DNA of 64,000 nt, taken from Macrolepiota albuminosa (Eukaryota > Basidiomycota > Agaricomycetes > Agaricales > Agaricaceae). A program made the position numbers and the translations under genes. The DNA lies in the NCBI GenBank assembly GCA_027475525.1, contig JAMWFC010000082.1, positions 620,001 through 684,000 on the forward strand, given 5' to 3'. A model generated the notes under the pieces. The model saw only the letters and a list, made by a program, of their open reading frames with translations. It did not search any database and was not told where the DNA came from. Shown one piece after another: positions 11,032-22,662 of this stretch; position 1 is the first letter of the stretch; every line of letters begins with the position of its first letter.

Positions 11032-11217
11032 AACTAGCATAGCGTAGGCCTTGGAGATGTTAACATAGTTATTCATGATGATCACCGAAGAGTTGTAACC
11101 TAGTTTTCAGGCTATACAGAGTCAGATCTATTAAATTTAGCCGCTGCACAATGTCGGTTGCTTCTTTGACAGGCAGGATAGATCTGCTGAAATCAATCAT
11201 GTCAACAAGGCAAGGAT
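11032..11217 (-). repeat. Right arm of inverted repeat flanking the APH-like gene
   Basis: Reverse complement of 8735-8956. Its minus strand contains an open stretch (11254-11069) reading through FSRSILPVKEATDIVQRL; the exact gene of origin is not recognised. Confidence 0.7.
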
Positions 11218-11239
11218 CAGTTCCACTGTGAATCGTCTT

Positions 11240-11420
11240 AAGTATAGTATGCACAGTTAATTCCTCAGTCTCTGTACAATCGACTCTATTATGGTGTGTG
11301 CATACCTATAGTATGCACAGTTAATACTAATCTGATCGTAAGTATGATGTCTGTCATATGGAGTTGATGTGTACTCACCCTCAGTCTCTGCACAATCGAC
11401 TGAGGGTGTTCTACGTTACT
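11240..11420. repeat. Short dispersed direct repeats
   Basis: ATAGTATGCACAGTTAAT occurs at about 11245 and 11312, and CCTCAGTCTCTGYACAATCGACT at about 11262 and 11379. No gene is apparent. Confidence 0.55.
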
Positions 11421-11543
11421 CTGCAATACATTTATACTTCCTTTCCATTGTTCAAGGCTCGGCCACTACTTGGTAAAGGTGTATTTTCCGATCGAGGCCA
11501 TCGAGACCACTCACGGTGTACTGGCCACTTCACTGCTGGCAGC

Positions 11544-11697
11544 GGAAGCTGTTTCCTTTGGAAAAAGTAAAAAAGAAACATGTTATGCAACTTCCATGAC
11601 ATGTTTCCTTTAGAAATATGGGAAGCTGTTTCCTTTGGAAAAAGTAAAAAAGAAACATGTTATGCAACTTCCATGACATGTTTCCTTTAGAAATACG
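11544..11697. repeat. Two-copy 77-bp tandem duplication
   Basis: The unit beginning GGAAGCTGTTTCCTTTGG at 11544 is repeated at 11621 with almost no change. Each unit holds the near-palindromes TTTCCTTTGGAAA and TTTCCTTTAGAAA. Related TTTCC-spacer-GAAA motifs continue to about 11990. Open frames on both strands here are by-products of the palindromes. Confidence 0.85.
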
Positions 11698-13183
11698 TAA
11701 GCATTCTCTCAGTGTAAAAGTTAAGAAAATGTTCACCTATTTCCTGACTGATTTCTGTTGTAGAATAACACCTTTTTACTATCCTTTTCCCAGTGTAAGC
11801 AGACTGGAAATACTTGTAATTGTTCTTCCCATGTTTCTCAAAAATATAGATATCATATTTCCCATAGAAATAGGCTTCAAAAGATTCAACCTCTTTCCTC
11901 GAATGTTTCCCTTGGATACTTTCATTGTTTTTCTTTGTGAAATATGACGTGAAAATCATAACATATATCCAATAGAAATATGTCGGAAAGAAATAAATTT
12001 CAATTTTTAGAGTTAAATTGTCATGGAAACAGGAATCGACTCAATCAGGGAGCCCTTGAGGGAGTCAATTTGAGAGTCGCCAGCGACTCGGCAGCAACAC
12101 GATCAGAGAGACGATCAACGTCAATAAGTTGTAACGCAAACAATTGCTTCGAGGCTCATGTAACACGCACTATGAAAGTTATTTTGACAGTATTGCTATT
12201 TCACGTACATACGCCGGTTGCATGGCTTGCAGACAGACTGATAAGTATGACATGTTAATTGTGTCAGCAGTAACGCGTGTCAGTGTTAGGTAATTCGTAG
12301 AAGAGAAGGTATGCAGAGGGAATACTCCTGTATAGTCTGAGACAAGTATGCACTCTGCTCAAGGCACATGTGGCGGAAAGGGAATGAGATACTATGTGTG
12401 ATGTAAGAAGCATGATACTGTCTCTGAGTAATCGGTGTCTTTGGTGGCTACTGACTTCCAGCAGAACGTGGGTACCATTGCGGCTACTGGCTCAGGATCA
12501 TGCGCACGAAAGATTCATAGTTGACGTTGCTGTCCCTGTCATGGATACAGAAGAAAATTTAGTGTCAGTTTTCCCAATCAAAATGCACAAACGCAGTTGG
12601 TGATGAGGGATATAAAACGATAGGAGCAGACTTACGGGCCGATTTGCACGCCTTTCAGCAACTCATCGGCTCCTTCATCCATCATCTTTTCTCCCCAATT
12701 GCGTGAGAACGTATCTTGGCTGGTGAAATAAGAATGTCGGGACTTTTGGTACCTGTAAATGGAGTGGTCAGCGTTGGGATCTCTTGACACATAAGGTTGT
12801 CAACATCGTGCATGGAGAGCTCAAGGATCTCAGAACAAGTCAATGAGTAAAGCAGAAAACCCACCGAGTAAATGAAAGAGTGTTGTTGTGGTCCCCTGGG
12901 TCATCGTGAATGAGAAACTGCATTGCAGTCCACTGAGTTCAGTCTTGTTCCGTGTGCGGAGCTCAACGGCAATACCTGTCATGTCTTTGATTGCACGCTT
13001 CAGCTTGCTGGCCACGTCTGGACTTCAGGTCATCACAACGAACCCAAGTGTGGTGCACGTGTATTAATTAGCAAGACACAATGGTAAAGAATGCAAGACA
13101 TACGAGACTTCCTTGGTCTCCAATTGCAGGGCTAGATCACGTCAAGTTTGTTAGAACAACTCTGACCAGAGGTAAGCTATCCT

Positions 13184-13283
13184 NNNNNNNNNNNNNNNNN
13201 NNNNNNNNNNNNNNNNNNNNNNNNNNNNNNNNNNNNNNNNNNNNNNNNNNNNNNNNNNNNNNNNNNNNNNNNNNNNNNNNNNN
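13184..13283. other. Assembly gap of 100 N
   Basis: Exactly 100 N, the usual placeholder for a scaffold gap of unknown size. Distances across it are not reliable. Confidence 0.98.
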
Positions 13284-13812
13284 GATATTGGAGACTATTG
13301 GACATTCACACATGCTTTAATGAGGTTAATGGTCGTACTAGATGCGTCGGGGGTCGTAAACTGAGCTTTTGCTGGCTCATTCTTATTGTATGATAAAAGT
13401 GAGTAGTGGTCATTGAACGTCGAACAACAGAATATTCACACGTATCTGCCCACGCTGCTTTTTGAAATAGCCATATTAATCCGTGCGTTTCACAACCGTG
13501 GTCGGGCAAGTGACCGAGCTCTCAGTTTGGGTGTCACTCGGTGTGGCAGGTTCTTTCTGTCAAGCTCGCCTGTTGTGTGCTCCTTAACAGCGGTACTTAA
13601 CGCAGAGGGAGAACTGGAAACGATGCCATTGGACAACGGATGCTATATGGCTCGAAACATAGTCTCCCGAGCTCTTAAGACTATCATGTTATGATTGGAT
13701 AACCACGCCAATCTTGGTATCCGCGTGTTACCCATCACTGAAACAGCCTAGCCCCATGCCTTCTGCCCGACCCCGTGGAGGAGGCAAAAGGATTCCCGGC
13801 CTTTGTTAAAAG

Positions 13813-13819
13813 TATATAA
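13813..13819 (+). promoter_or_regulatory. TATA-like box upstream of the NTF2-like ORF
   Basis: TATATAA, 52 bp before the ATG at 13871. The position fits a core promoter with a short 5' UTR. Confidence 0.4.
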
Positions 13820-13870
13820 TTCACCGGATTTATCTCTTGGACACAGCGAGCCAACGCCCCTTCGTTGCCT

Positions 13871-14482
13871 ATGTCTCATCCCAACTCTTACAGTTCAGCA
13901 CCAACGCGCGAACAACTCCTTGCTGTTGCGAACCGCTACCTCGCTGCATTTGCCAACAATAAAACGCACCCGCTACTTATGTTGACATTCTTCTCTACGA
14001 CTTCTCCAGTCTCCATACAGCATTATCCATCCAATTCTCCATACCCACAAGCATCCATTCTTCGTGGACCTAATGCTGTCAGATCATACTTCGATCTCAT
14101 CGCAACTCATTGGACCCGCTCTCCCGTTTCCCGTAGGACCATTGACGTGGATCCATATAAGCGTACCGTCGTATTTGAGGGTAGCGTTACCTGGCAGTGG
14201 AAGAAAAGTGGGCGCAGTTGGGTCGAGGACTTCACATGCACTCTCGCATTCGATGACCTGCTCAAGATTGTCAGCTATGTTGTGAGGACGGATTCCACGC
14301 CGCAGACGTGTTTAATGCGCGCCAAGGACGTGGACGATTTGCCTTCGTCAAAAATGTTTAACGGAAGCACCATGTCGTGGTACGACCCATCCCACGCCTT
14401 TCCTTTGTCCTTGTGGCTAATTGGAGCAACTGCCATTGACAGAAACAAACGAAAACTTCTTTTAGTTCACAGCGCGCAATAA
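13871..14482 (+). CDS. NTF2-like (SnoaL-type) fold protein, uncharacterised
   Basis: 203 codons from ATG 13871 to TAA 14482. An N-terminal helix-rich part (REQLLAVANRYLAAF) is followed by a segment with a PYPQASILRGPNAVRSYFDL pattern and a beta-rich C-terminal part (VFEGSVTWQWKKSGRSW, EDFTCTLAFDD, KIVSYVVRTD). This order is what small fungal NTF2-like/SnoaL-like proteins show: a cone-shaped alpha+beta domain that often binds small ligands. No catalytic residues can be assigned. The last 45 residues after MRAKDVD look less regular and might be intron readthrough, so the true 3' end could differ. The fold call is by eye and moderate in confidence. Confidence 0.6.
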   Translation: MSHPNSYSSAPTREQLLAVANRYLAAFANNKTHPLLMLTFFSTTSPVSIQHYPSNSPYPQASILRGPNAVRSYFDLIATHWTRSPVSRRTIDVDPYKRTVVFEGSVTWQWKKSGRSWVEDFTCTLAFDDLLKIVSYVVRTDSTPQTCLMRAKDVDDLPSSKMFNGSTMSWYDPSHAFPLSLWLIGATAIDRNKRKLLLVHSAQ

Positions 14483-15517
14483 TTTTGTGCTTGGCTCGGC
14501 CTCGTTCACCGATTCAATGACTGTGAAGCGGACATTCAAAAAGCCACTTACCTCCATCTCCATCCCTCTTGCCCATCGCCGACCCGATCTATCTTTATCA
14601 GAGATTATGTTCATCAAGTGCATCTCTACACGTGCACAAATCAGTGTTCAATGCCCATATATACCAATCTGATCTTCACTCTATCTATGGTGAACAGGAT
14701 ACGAATTGATCCTGAATTTCGGCCTAACACTATCTTGCTGTTCCACATCTGGTGGCGTGCTTTAAGTATTAGTTGACATATGTGATGTTTTCCGATCGTG
14801 GAATGGGTTTGAGTAACCGCAACATCAACACATCTCCGGTATCAGCAACAATCACTGGACCAAGAAATGCCTGGTCCGTCAAGAGACCGGGGCTGCGATG
14901 ATGCTTGCAATGCCCTTTCGGCTCCACTCCGCGGCAGCGCTCAAGAAGTGCCAGGCGGTTCAGTAATATCGGTAGCAAAACGATTTCCAGAAGAATTACC
15001 GCTTTCCACACCAACGCCGGCGGCCATATGTCGTTGCCGAAAAGGAAAGCAGTCACCGATCGTGCAGTTAGGACGCTTACGAAGTTTACGCCACTGAAAA
15101 GTACTGCCGACATGAACGTGCGATGGTGACATTGAATGTAGTAGGCTCACATAAGCCACCCCTCAGGCCTCAGGGACGATCTCGTGATATGAGATTGAAT
15201 GGTCTATCTAAATAGTGCAAGTCTCAACTTAGACTCACTATCGTCGAATAATGGTATATCTTGTTCTATCGGACTGACGAGATGACGATACAACGTAACT
15301 ATGTATATGCATAAGCAAACATCAGCCATTACTCATACCGGTGATCATCAACCTTCATGTCAAGCCGGTCGCGGTGACTGTATTGATTACTTCAGGCCAC
15401 AAGTGCAGTGTGAACTCCGGAATGTTTTTAGTTGTACACTAGGCAAATACAAAAAATCATTCGCAAGGTAGGAAAGTAGCATATACTTCTTTTCTGCATC
15501 GTCATTCGGGCTAGACC
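14483..15517. other. Intergenic, no gene supported
   Basis: A 115-codon minus-strand frame (15113-14769) contains a hydrophobic stretch (VWKAVILLEIVLLPILL) but has no support as a gene. The rest shows nothing recognisable. It lies downstream of both the NTF2-like ORF and the beta-galactosidase gene. Confidence 0.4.
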
Positions 15518-18500
15518 TCATACCCTACCGACACTTGACCACGACGGGTTATCTGTTACGATACCGCCAACCCCACCGTCGTATATATTATCAATTGAGA
15601 GTTGCAAATCAGGGGTGACAGGAACACCGGGAGTCATGGCCCAGAGTGCAACAGCGACGGTACTGAGATATTCATCAGTTCCGTAGAGATACCTGTCAAA
15701 AATGCGCGAGCTTACTTGACACCATTGTAATCCAAGATGCCTTGATGTACAATGAACTGACTCTGTGGACTATTCAAATCTCAGCGATACGTAAGACCCG
15801 TTCCATGTGTCGATGCATACCCAAGATTGCCAACACGTTTCCCCATCATCCATCCATTTACGAACAAGAACGCGCGGTATGGCTGTCCCATGGGTTCTTG
15901 GAACGTGAATGACATTGGCACGTCGGTTCCTTGGGGTATCGTAAGGTTGAACGTGGTAACGAAAAAGCCTACACCGGCTTCGGAGTCAGGTAGACCCTCG
16001 ATGAGGTCTCGGGAGGGCCAGTTGGAGGTATCAAACCCAGGAAGATGCCAGCCTTGGCGTTCACCAAAGAGGCCACCTTCATTTAGGACACCTAAATCAA
16101 TCATAATTAAGTGACGAATTGCATGAAGAAATGACCAGATCGGTAGGAGGACACGAGTACTTACCACGCACTTTGTCAGGATAACTGTAAACAAGACGCG
16201 ACAGAGAAATTGAAGCAAAACAGCAAAAGTAGGGGATCTGAAAACGTACTTTAGATAACCACCGACTTTTCCTTGTACTTTCCATGTTGTGAAATTACCA
16301 GTGTTCAACTGGAAGCCACGGACCCCACGAGGACTCTTTGTAGTATCCGCGGTAGCTGCAGAAGAACCATGTTCAGCTTTTGCACGATCAATTTCCTGAG
16401 GAATAGATGTTCTCACAACCCGACTCATCCAAACCCATATTGTCCTAAAGTGAAACGGTGCTAAGTAAGTCCCAAAGTCTTGAACGCTAGAAGCCAACAG
16501 ATTACCTGGACAATAGTGATAACGTTGTCCCTGCCGACTACCAGGGCTCCTTCCGGGAAAGTAAACTTCTCATCAGTCTCGTCCACGTTGTTCCGGTTGT
16601 TTGTCGAACTATGCAATAACGTTTCATAATTACGCCAAGTTATACGTAGAGAAAACTCACTTTCCAAACGAGGTGTGTAGGAAGACGTCATTGAGCCACA
16701 CACTCGCTGCGAAGGCTGAAAGGAAATATCAATGAGCGGGATAGAAAGCTCAGGGTTGAAAAACACAAACCTTCACCACCATTAATTGAAAGATTGACAC
16801 TCTTTTCCGCTCCAGTTGCCATGAAATGTCCTCGCCAAAGCACCGTATTCTCACAGCTTTTGACAAAAAGCCGAATCCAATCAGCAAGCACACTCCGAAG
16901 CTAAGAGACCATAAATCGACTCACAAACCATAATCACACCCGTACAAAACCCTGCCATCTCCATAAAGCGGCTTAAACGGCGAATTCGTCGTTGTATTAT
17001 TTGCAACCACCCATTTTGAATCGTCAAACATCCTAGTTCCCCCACTAGCAACCTCCGGTAAACTATCCATGAACTTCCACCCTTCCAACTTGGGCACGGA
17101 TAGACCAGTCAACTCGCTTGAAGTCTGAACTTGGCCAACGAATCCACCGATGGCTGTTGGCAAACTAGCATTCGCGCCGCCCTGTGTACCAGCGAAATCG
17201 CCGGAGACGGACTCTCCGTTCCACGTGATGGTTGTTATATTCCTAGGAGCGATAACCGTCAAACGCACATCGGTTTTCAGGTCCCCGCGAAGCGCAAGCG
17301 TCGTGCCCTGGATACTCGCATTCCGAACGAGATGCGGTCCTCCGACGAGCACAGTCTCATTCGTTCCAAGGCTCCAATAATTCGCCAAAGGATCACCTGT
17401 CGAATCTGGGAGAGCAATAGTTGGCGCCCAGAACGTCGCTGCCGTCTCTGAATCCGCAAATAGAACGAGTTGCGTGTCGGAGTCCCATACCGTGACGAGC
17501 CCTTCAGTTCCGCGTAGGAACGACACGATCGTCGTCGATGACCCGACTCCCGTTGCGTTCTGCGTGAACATCACCTGTGATGATTGTGCTACGGGATTCG
17601 GGGTGCCCGTGAGAGAAAGCGCAACCTCGTGCTCTTGCGTCGCGGCCCCGTGTAAGAAGAGAATATCGCGGCCGTCGATGGTGCCCGCGAAGAAAACTTG
17701 CGCAGTAGAGTAGAGTAAGCGTGAGGAGTGTCCGAATGCATAAGATGTTACGATCATTTTCGATTCGCGGCCTGAGAGAGCGACGGAGGATGCTACAAGA
17801 GGTATTTGGAGGGGGCCGGAGGGGGTGGTGACTGTGAGTTTGGATGTGATGTTGGCACTTAATCGAAATAGTGAGCTTGAGAGAAGGCGGAAAAGAAGAC
17901 CACTGACGTGGACGTCGAGTCCCTCTGACGAACGATGTAGAACCCAGCTTGAGAATCAGGATTGCGCAAAAATGTGACGAATGCAGCTGAGTTGGTCGAC
18001 GCCGCCAGACCAGTTGAGGAGTCTGCTACCCAGTCTGTCTTGTAAAACTCGGGAGAGCTACGGAGGAAGAGTCCCTGACGCTTGATCTCGTCGTACTTGG
18101 TTGTGAGCTCGCGTGATTCCATGAGCTGTAGATTCCGAATCAGTGGATGTCCAGACAGCAAAAGAAAGTCTTGCAACATACCGAAGCACCGTAATCATAA
18201 GATGTATAGACACCAGGGAATGGTATTCCGCCCCATGACGTGCCGCTACAATGAACAGACATCAGCACGCATGGCAAATTGTAGGCGCAGCTGAGGAGCG
18301 TACCCAAAGAACATATAATAGTTGATCAACTTGGCATTACTCGCCCACAGCTGCATGTTAAACACAGACTGGAAATCTGGGCCTGTCAACACTCTGCATG
18401 GCCCATATCCTACCCATTATTGTAATATAAAAACACTGATCAATGAATATCGGAGCAGAGCATACCTGGTGCAGTCGGCCCCCAAGCATCAAACGACCCT

Positions 18501-19800
18501 CCTTGAAATTCCGGGAAATACCAAGGCTCCGAGGGGTTGACCTCTGCATGGTACTGTTGGTAGTTCGTCGTCACAGGTCGCCAGACTGTTGGGTTCGAGC
18601 AGTCGAAGCCTTGCGGGTACGAGTCAAGTCTAGTGACATCACAGAATCATTTAGTGCGTGTCTTGATTGCGAGTGTGCATGAAATTGCTCACCCGTAAAG
18701 ATCGACTGCTCCCTTTAATTCAGAATAGTACGTCAGTAACGAGGATGATCGCATATTGATAAGGGCTTACAGTTCCGTTGATAAAGTTTCTGCCTTGACC
18801 AGGGTCGTTGTAAGTTAGGGGAACGACGATCCCTGAGCCTGGGGCTTTATATACGGTTTCAAGGTCGACAAAGTATTCTGCACGAGTAATAGGATTTTGT
18901 GAATACTCGTTGTCTGTCAAGACACAAGTCAAAAAGGGGAAGTTACTTCGGGAAATATGTGATACGCACCGACCTGGATGGCTATGAAATGCTTAGTTTT
19001 TGTATACAGCGCATAAAGACTTAAAAACTAACCGATTACAGGTCCCCCATGCGTGATTTGATTTGGTGCTGTGACGTTGATTATGCCTAGAATATATGCC
19101 TGCCAGGCAGCTCTCCAGTCCGACGCGTTCGTTCGCAGCTCACCGGCAACTTGAGACGTTGCCCAATGTGCTATTCCTCCGGCAGTTGTCTCAGCGTTGA
19201 TGTACTATTTTCCAGCGAGTATCAGTTTGAAACGAACACTTCGCGGATGGATATTTAAGCTTACAGGACCTGTAGATGACATCTAATGCAATACTTATAG
19301 TCGGAAAAAGGTGACGTACCGGGACGCAAGACGATCCATATGCCGGCTGCTTTGGCTGCATCATACAGTGGTTGGAGAGCACGGAAGCCGTCGAAGTCGA
19401 TGACACCAGGAGCTGGGTTGATGAGCGCCATATGAGTGTATACACTGACGGCGTTTAAACCCGCAGCTTTTACTTTCTGAAGTATGTCGGGCCATAGCGA
19501 GGGGACAGGCAATCTAAACGTATGAAATTCGCCCGAACTGGATTGGATAGTGTGAAACTCCGTTGAACAAGTGAAAAAAAGAGCCAAAACATACTGTATG
19601 AACACTCTCTGCCCATTCAAAATGAGACTGTAGTTATCAAACGTGACCTGGTCTGTTATACTCGTGGCCGCGTCAGACCTCCCAAACCTCGTAACCGGGT
19701 TCTCTGCGGCTGATATCCGCTGTGCTCTGGTCGATAGCAGAACAAAAATAGCGGTCAACAGACATGTTGGGAACCAGAGCCAGGTAGACTTTCGTTTCAT
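15518..19800 (-). CDS. Beta-galactosidase, GH35 family (secreted or anchored)
   Basis: A multi-exon gene from ATG about 19800 to TGA 15518-15520, hydrolysing terminal beta-D-galactosides outside the cell. The N-terminus is basic, then hydrophobic (FPTCLLTAIFVLLS), fitting a signal peptide or anchor. Conserved GH35 blocks follow: VTFDNYSLILNGQRV, GEFHTFRLPVPSLWPDIL, INAETTAGGIAHW, DNEYSQ with the acid/base Glu codon at 18906-18908, and PEFQGGSFDAWGPTA with the nucleophile Glu codon at 18509-18511. Beta-rich domains 2-5 fill 18120-15518, ending with a VNGWMMGKRVGNLG block. The last introns, 15770-15820 and 15663-15715, keep frame to the stop. A 12-nt exon lies at 18970-18981. Family length is about 1000 aa, which fits. 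Alternative upstream ATGs exist at 19818 and 19896. I did not resolve every intron. Confidence 0.9.
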
Positions 19801-21053
19801 CGGGTGATGTATCAGCATTGCTTCATTAGATCCCTTTATACCAGCAACGGTAGCATTTTGTGGGATCACGGGCACCCGACTCGTCTCATGACCCATTTAT
19901 ATTTGAGCAGAGAAGCGTGGGTCTTGGAGAAGCAAGTGCAGTAAAAAGAGATGTTGTGTGAATAAGAAGAAATGCATGGCGAGATATGGAAGCTCGTTGA
20001 ACGGTTGCACGGTCCGCTGAGCGCGTTCTTTTCCAAATTCAATTTGATTTATATTTACATCCATCAAAAATACATGGAGATATAAACCTCTCAACGATAT
20101 CTCTTTGACTTTGTTCCAATGGCGCGTTGCACCATCGTAAGACGTCCATCTAGCACCCCTCCCTTCATGCATCATCTAGACTCTTATCCGTTTAAATTTG
20201 CCTCTTGGCCTCCCTCATGGCTTACAGCTCATCCAGGTTCAGTCGGACCTTATCGAGGCCATGAATCTTCGACGCATACAGCAGTTCTGGAAAACTATCA
20301 CGAATTGTGGGTTAAAGCAAAGTATCGAGTCAGTAGGAAGCGCAGATGTTGTAGATTTTAAACTGCAGATTAATACCAATACTCCGTTGGAGGAAGATCA
20401 TTTCTCGTCTGCCCGCAGACCTGTGTTGTGTTTAAGGAAAAGAATGTTTATTTTTGAAGCCTTCAGATTAGATCTGTGACCATGCTATAAAAAAGATTGA
20501 CCCTCGGCAAAGGAAGATTCAAACCTTCTGCCTCACTACTTGACCAGGCACTACAAACGTTTCTATGACGTGTTGACGCCACGCATGAGGCTATTACGCT
20601 ATCTACCAACGCCAAATTATAGGTCTTTTCGTCTCTATCTCTAGCGGGTCGTTTCATCTGCGGCAACCGCGAAATAATGACGGATGCAATGATGGCATCA
20701 TGATCACCCTTGGAAAAAGCATTTTGCCCATTTTCGCTGTCCTTAGAGGATGACCGGCTCTAGACCCATAGCAATATGCCGAGTTTATATACAAGGAAGA
20801 AAAGCAAGAGAGGTGTCCACTAACGTTCGGTGTGAGACACGGCATGAACATTTATTGTATGCATGAAGATTGGAATGATTAGTTGCATTTCATTGTAAGG
20901 ATTTCTGGACCGTGAAGCGATCCATTCTACATGTCTGCGGCAGCAGTCATGGCAGCCACAAGCAACGAGCGGAGAAGAATAAAGGGTGGACGGTAAGAGG
21001 AAGTAGGTTTTGTGTTCGTCCATCTGAAGAATATACACGACACGACTGAACAA
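19801..21053. other. Intergenic: beta-galactosidase 5' flank and cox5 3' flank
   Basis: Both neighbours are on the minus strand. No further gene seen; scattered open frames lack protein-like composition. Confidence 0.45.
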
Positions 21054-21756
21054 TCACTTGTGCGTAACGAAACCCTTGCCTTTGTAATCCTCAGAGGAGA
21101 TACCTAAATTGGAGTGAGAAAGATGTCGCGTGAAGAAACGAAAACAAGTAAAACGTACCGGTGATAGGGTTAAGTTTCATCTCCAGAGCACGGGCATTAG
21201 TAGCCTCTTCCCACTCTTTTGAAATCGTCTTTGGTGGCGGAGGCGCTACAGGACACGCATGAGCGACACACAAGTCTCATAATCACGGCACTCACCGAAG
21301 TAACGAGTAGTCGCGAACATACAACCAGCGGCAGCAACGATGGCCATAGTCCAGAAAAAGATCTTGATATTATCACCAGGCTGGCTTGTAGGTGTCCTCG
21401 GTCCATGTGGGCCAAAAGCCACGTAGTATGCTATTAATAACAGTGAGTCTCTAACACAAGACGCGAAACTGGGAGTGGACGCGGGGGTCCCGGGACGCAC
21501 CGGCCTTTTTCTCGTCAAGAGTAAGAGTTTTCCAGTCCTTCTTCTGCACCTCCTCAAGCTGCTCCTGGACAGAAAGCTTCTCCTCCGAGCTGAGCTTTGT
21601 CCACTGAGCCTCGACGTTAGCTAAGGGGAAAGGTGCGACCTTGGAGGCGGTGAGCGGGGTAGAGGAGGCGACGGCGGAGGGGCTGGCGGTGGTTGCGAGG
21701 CGACGGACCGCACGGAGGGGGGCACGCTGGCGCGCCAGGCGGAGGGCAGCTTGCAT
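21054..21756 (-). CDS. cox5: Cytochrome c oxidase subunit IV/Va family (mitochondrial)
   Basis: Predicted as complement(join(21054..21103, 21159..21245, 21296..21430, 21501..21756)), 175 aa. The three introns of 55, 50 and 70 bp all have GT-AG ends and the frame closes exactly. The product is the nuclear-encoded subunit of complex IV, homologous to yeast Cox5 and mammalian COX4. The N-terminus (MQAALRLARQRAPLRAVRRL) is Arg-rich without acidic residues, a mitochondrial targeting sequence. The matrix segment has EAQWTKLSSEEKLSVQ and KKDWKTLTLDEKKA. The single membrane helix is IKIFFWTMAIVAAAGCMF, and the C-terminal part has PPPKTISKEWEEATN and ends GFVTHK. These match the family in order and length. 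Expression is expected to be constitutive in respiring cells. Confidence 0.93.
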
Positions 21757-22662
21757 TGCGGTGTTTGTCTACGGAGAGTGGGGACGACTTTTTGGAGAAC
21801 GTAGGGCAGGAACGGAAAAACACAACCACACCAAGTCCGTGTTTTCGGACTTTTCCGGGAACGACTTTCCTGCCCTGTTGCTTCCTCTTGAGCTCGACTT
21901 GCTTTTGAACGTGCGATATGCTTTTGAAAGTAAACGTAATTGTATGCTTACCATGCACTGCGTGACATTTGGGATTATATTTGTTCGTAATCTCCGCATT
22001 TCAGCCATCTCAGAGTCTCATTTTGTTGCATCTTGTAGATATTCAATGCATTCAATACATTCTAGTTGTGGCAGCCACGTTCATGCGACAATTGTAAATC
22101 ATCTGCTTTGAAGGGGTTGATGGGTGTTTCGAGGTTGTCATTGTTACCATCATCAAGGTATCTGGCTGCCTGAGAATCTCAAGGTCTATTCCCACTGCGA
22201 GATTTGGAGACATTGCTTTATTTATTGTTGATCATTTGTCAGAGTAGGAACGTGGAATCAAGTATTGCACTTGTAAACCTACTGCTATGATTGGGTTGAT
22301 GTTGTTCAAGTAAGTGAGGCTGTGATATCTCCTAAGCCGCTATCATCTTTGGTATGTTGCTTTGGTTAGTTAAAGATCAGCTTCTTCCGTTTTCATATAC
22401 GAGCTGGGCCTAATCATCTTTGTGAGCGAGCAGGACTGATAGTTGTGTGGTGGTAGACTGACTGTTTGGCGATAGAGAAGGTATAATGACAGATTCTGAT
22501 GTCATGTTGAGGAGTGGAAGTATTCGAACAATCTCTATAGCAGTTGCCTTGAAGACGTGACAGATATCATTTCCTAATAAACGGGTATCGTTGAATCCTC
22601 ACATATAATGCGATGTTCTCGAGGTTATCCATTTTACTTCCTTTCAGTGTTTCTCATATATC
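21757..22662. promoter_or_regulatory. Divergent intergenic region between cox5 and the Mid2-like gene
   Basis: 900 bp between two start codons facing away from each other, so it must hold both promoters. No individual site could be assigned with confidence. Confidence 0.4.

Larger units (their letters stand above)
11990..13870. other. Gene-poor region with assembly gap
   Basis: No gene could be supported. On the minus strand, 13015-12682 shows two adjoining open stretches (one with IKDMTGIAVELRTRNKTEL) that could be exons of an unknown gene, but I could not join them in frame. 13510-13800 shows nothing. Confidence 0.4.

Noticed and set aside
14769..15113. Minus-strand 115-codon frame with hydrophobic segment as a membrane protein gene
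   Set aside because: No homologue-like motifs, no supported neighbours or splice sites; overlaps other random frames.
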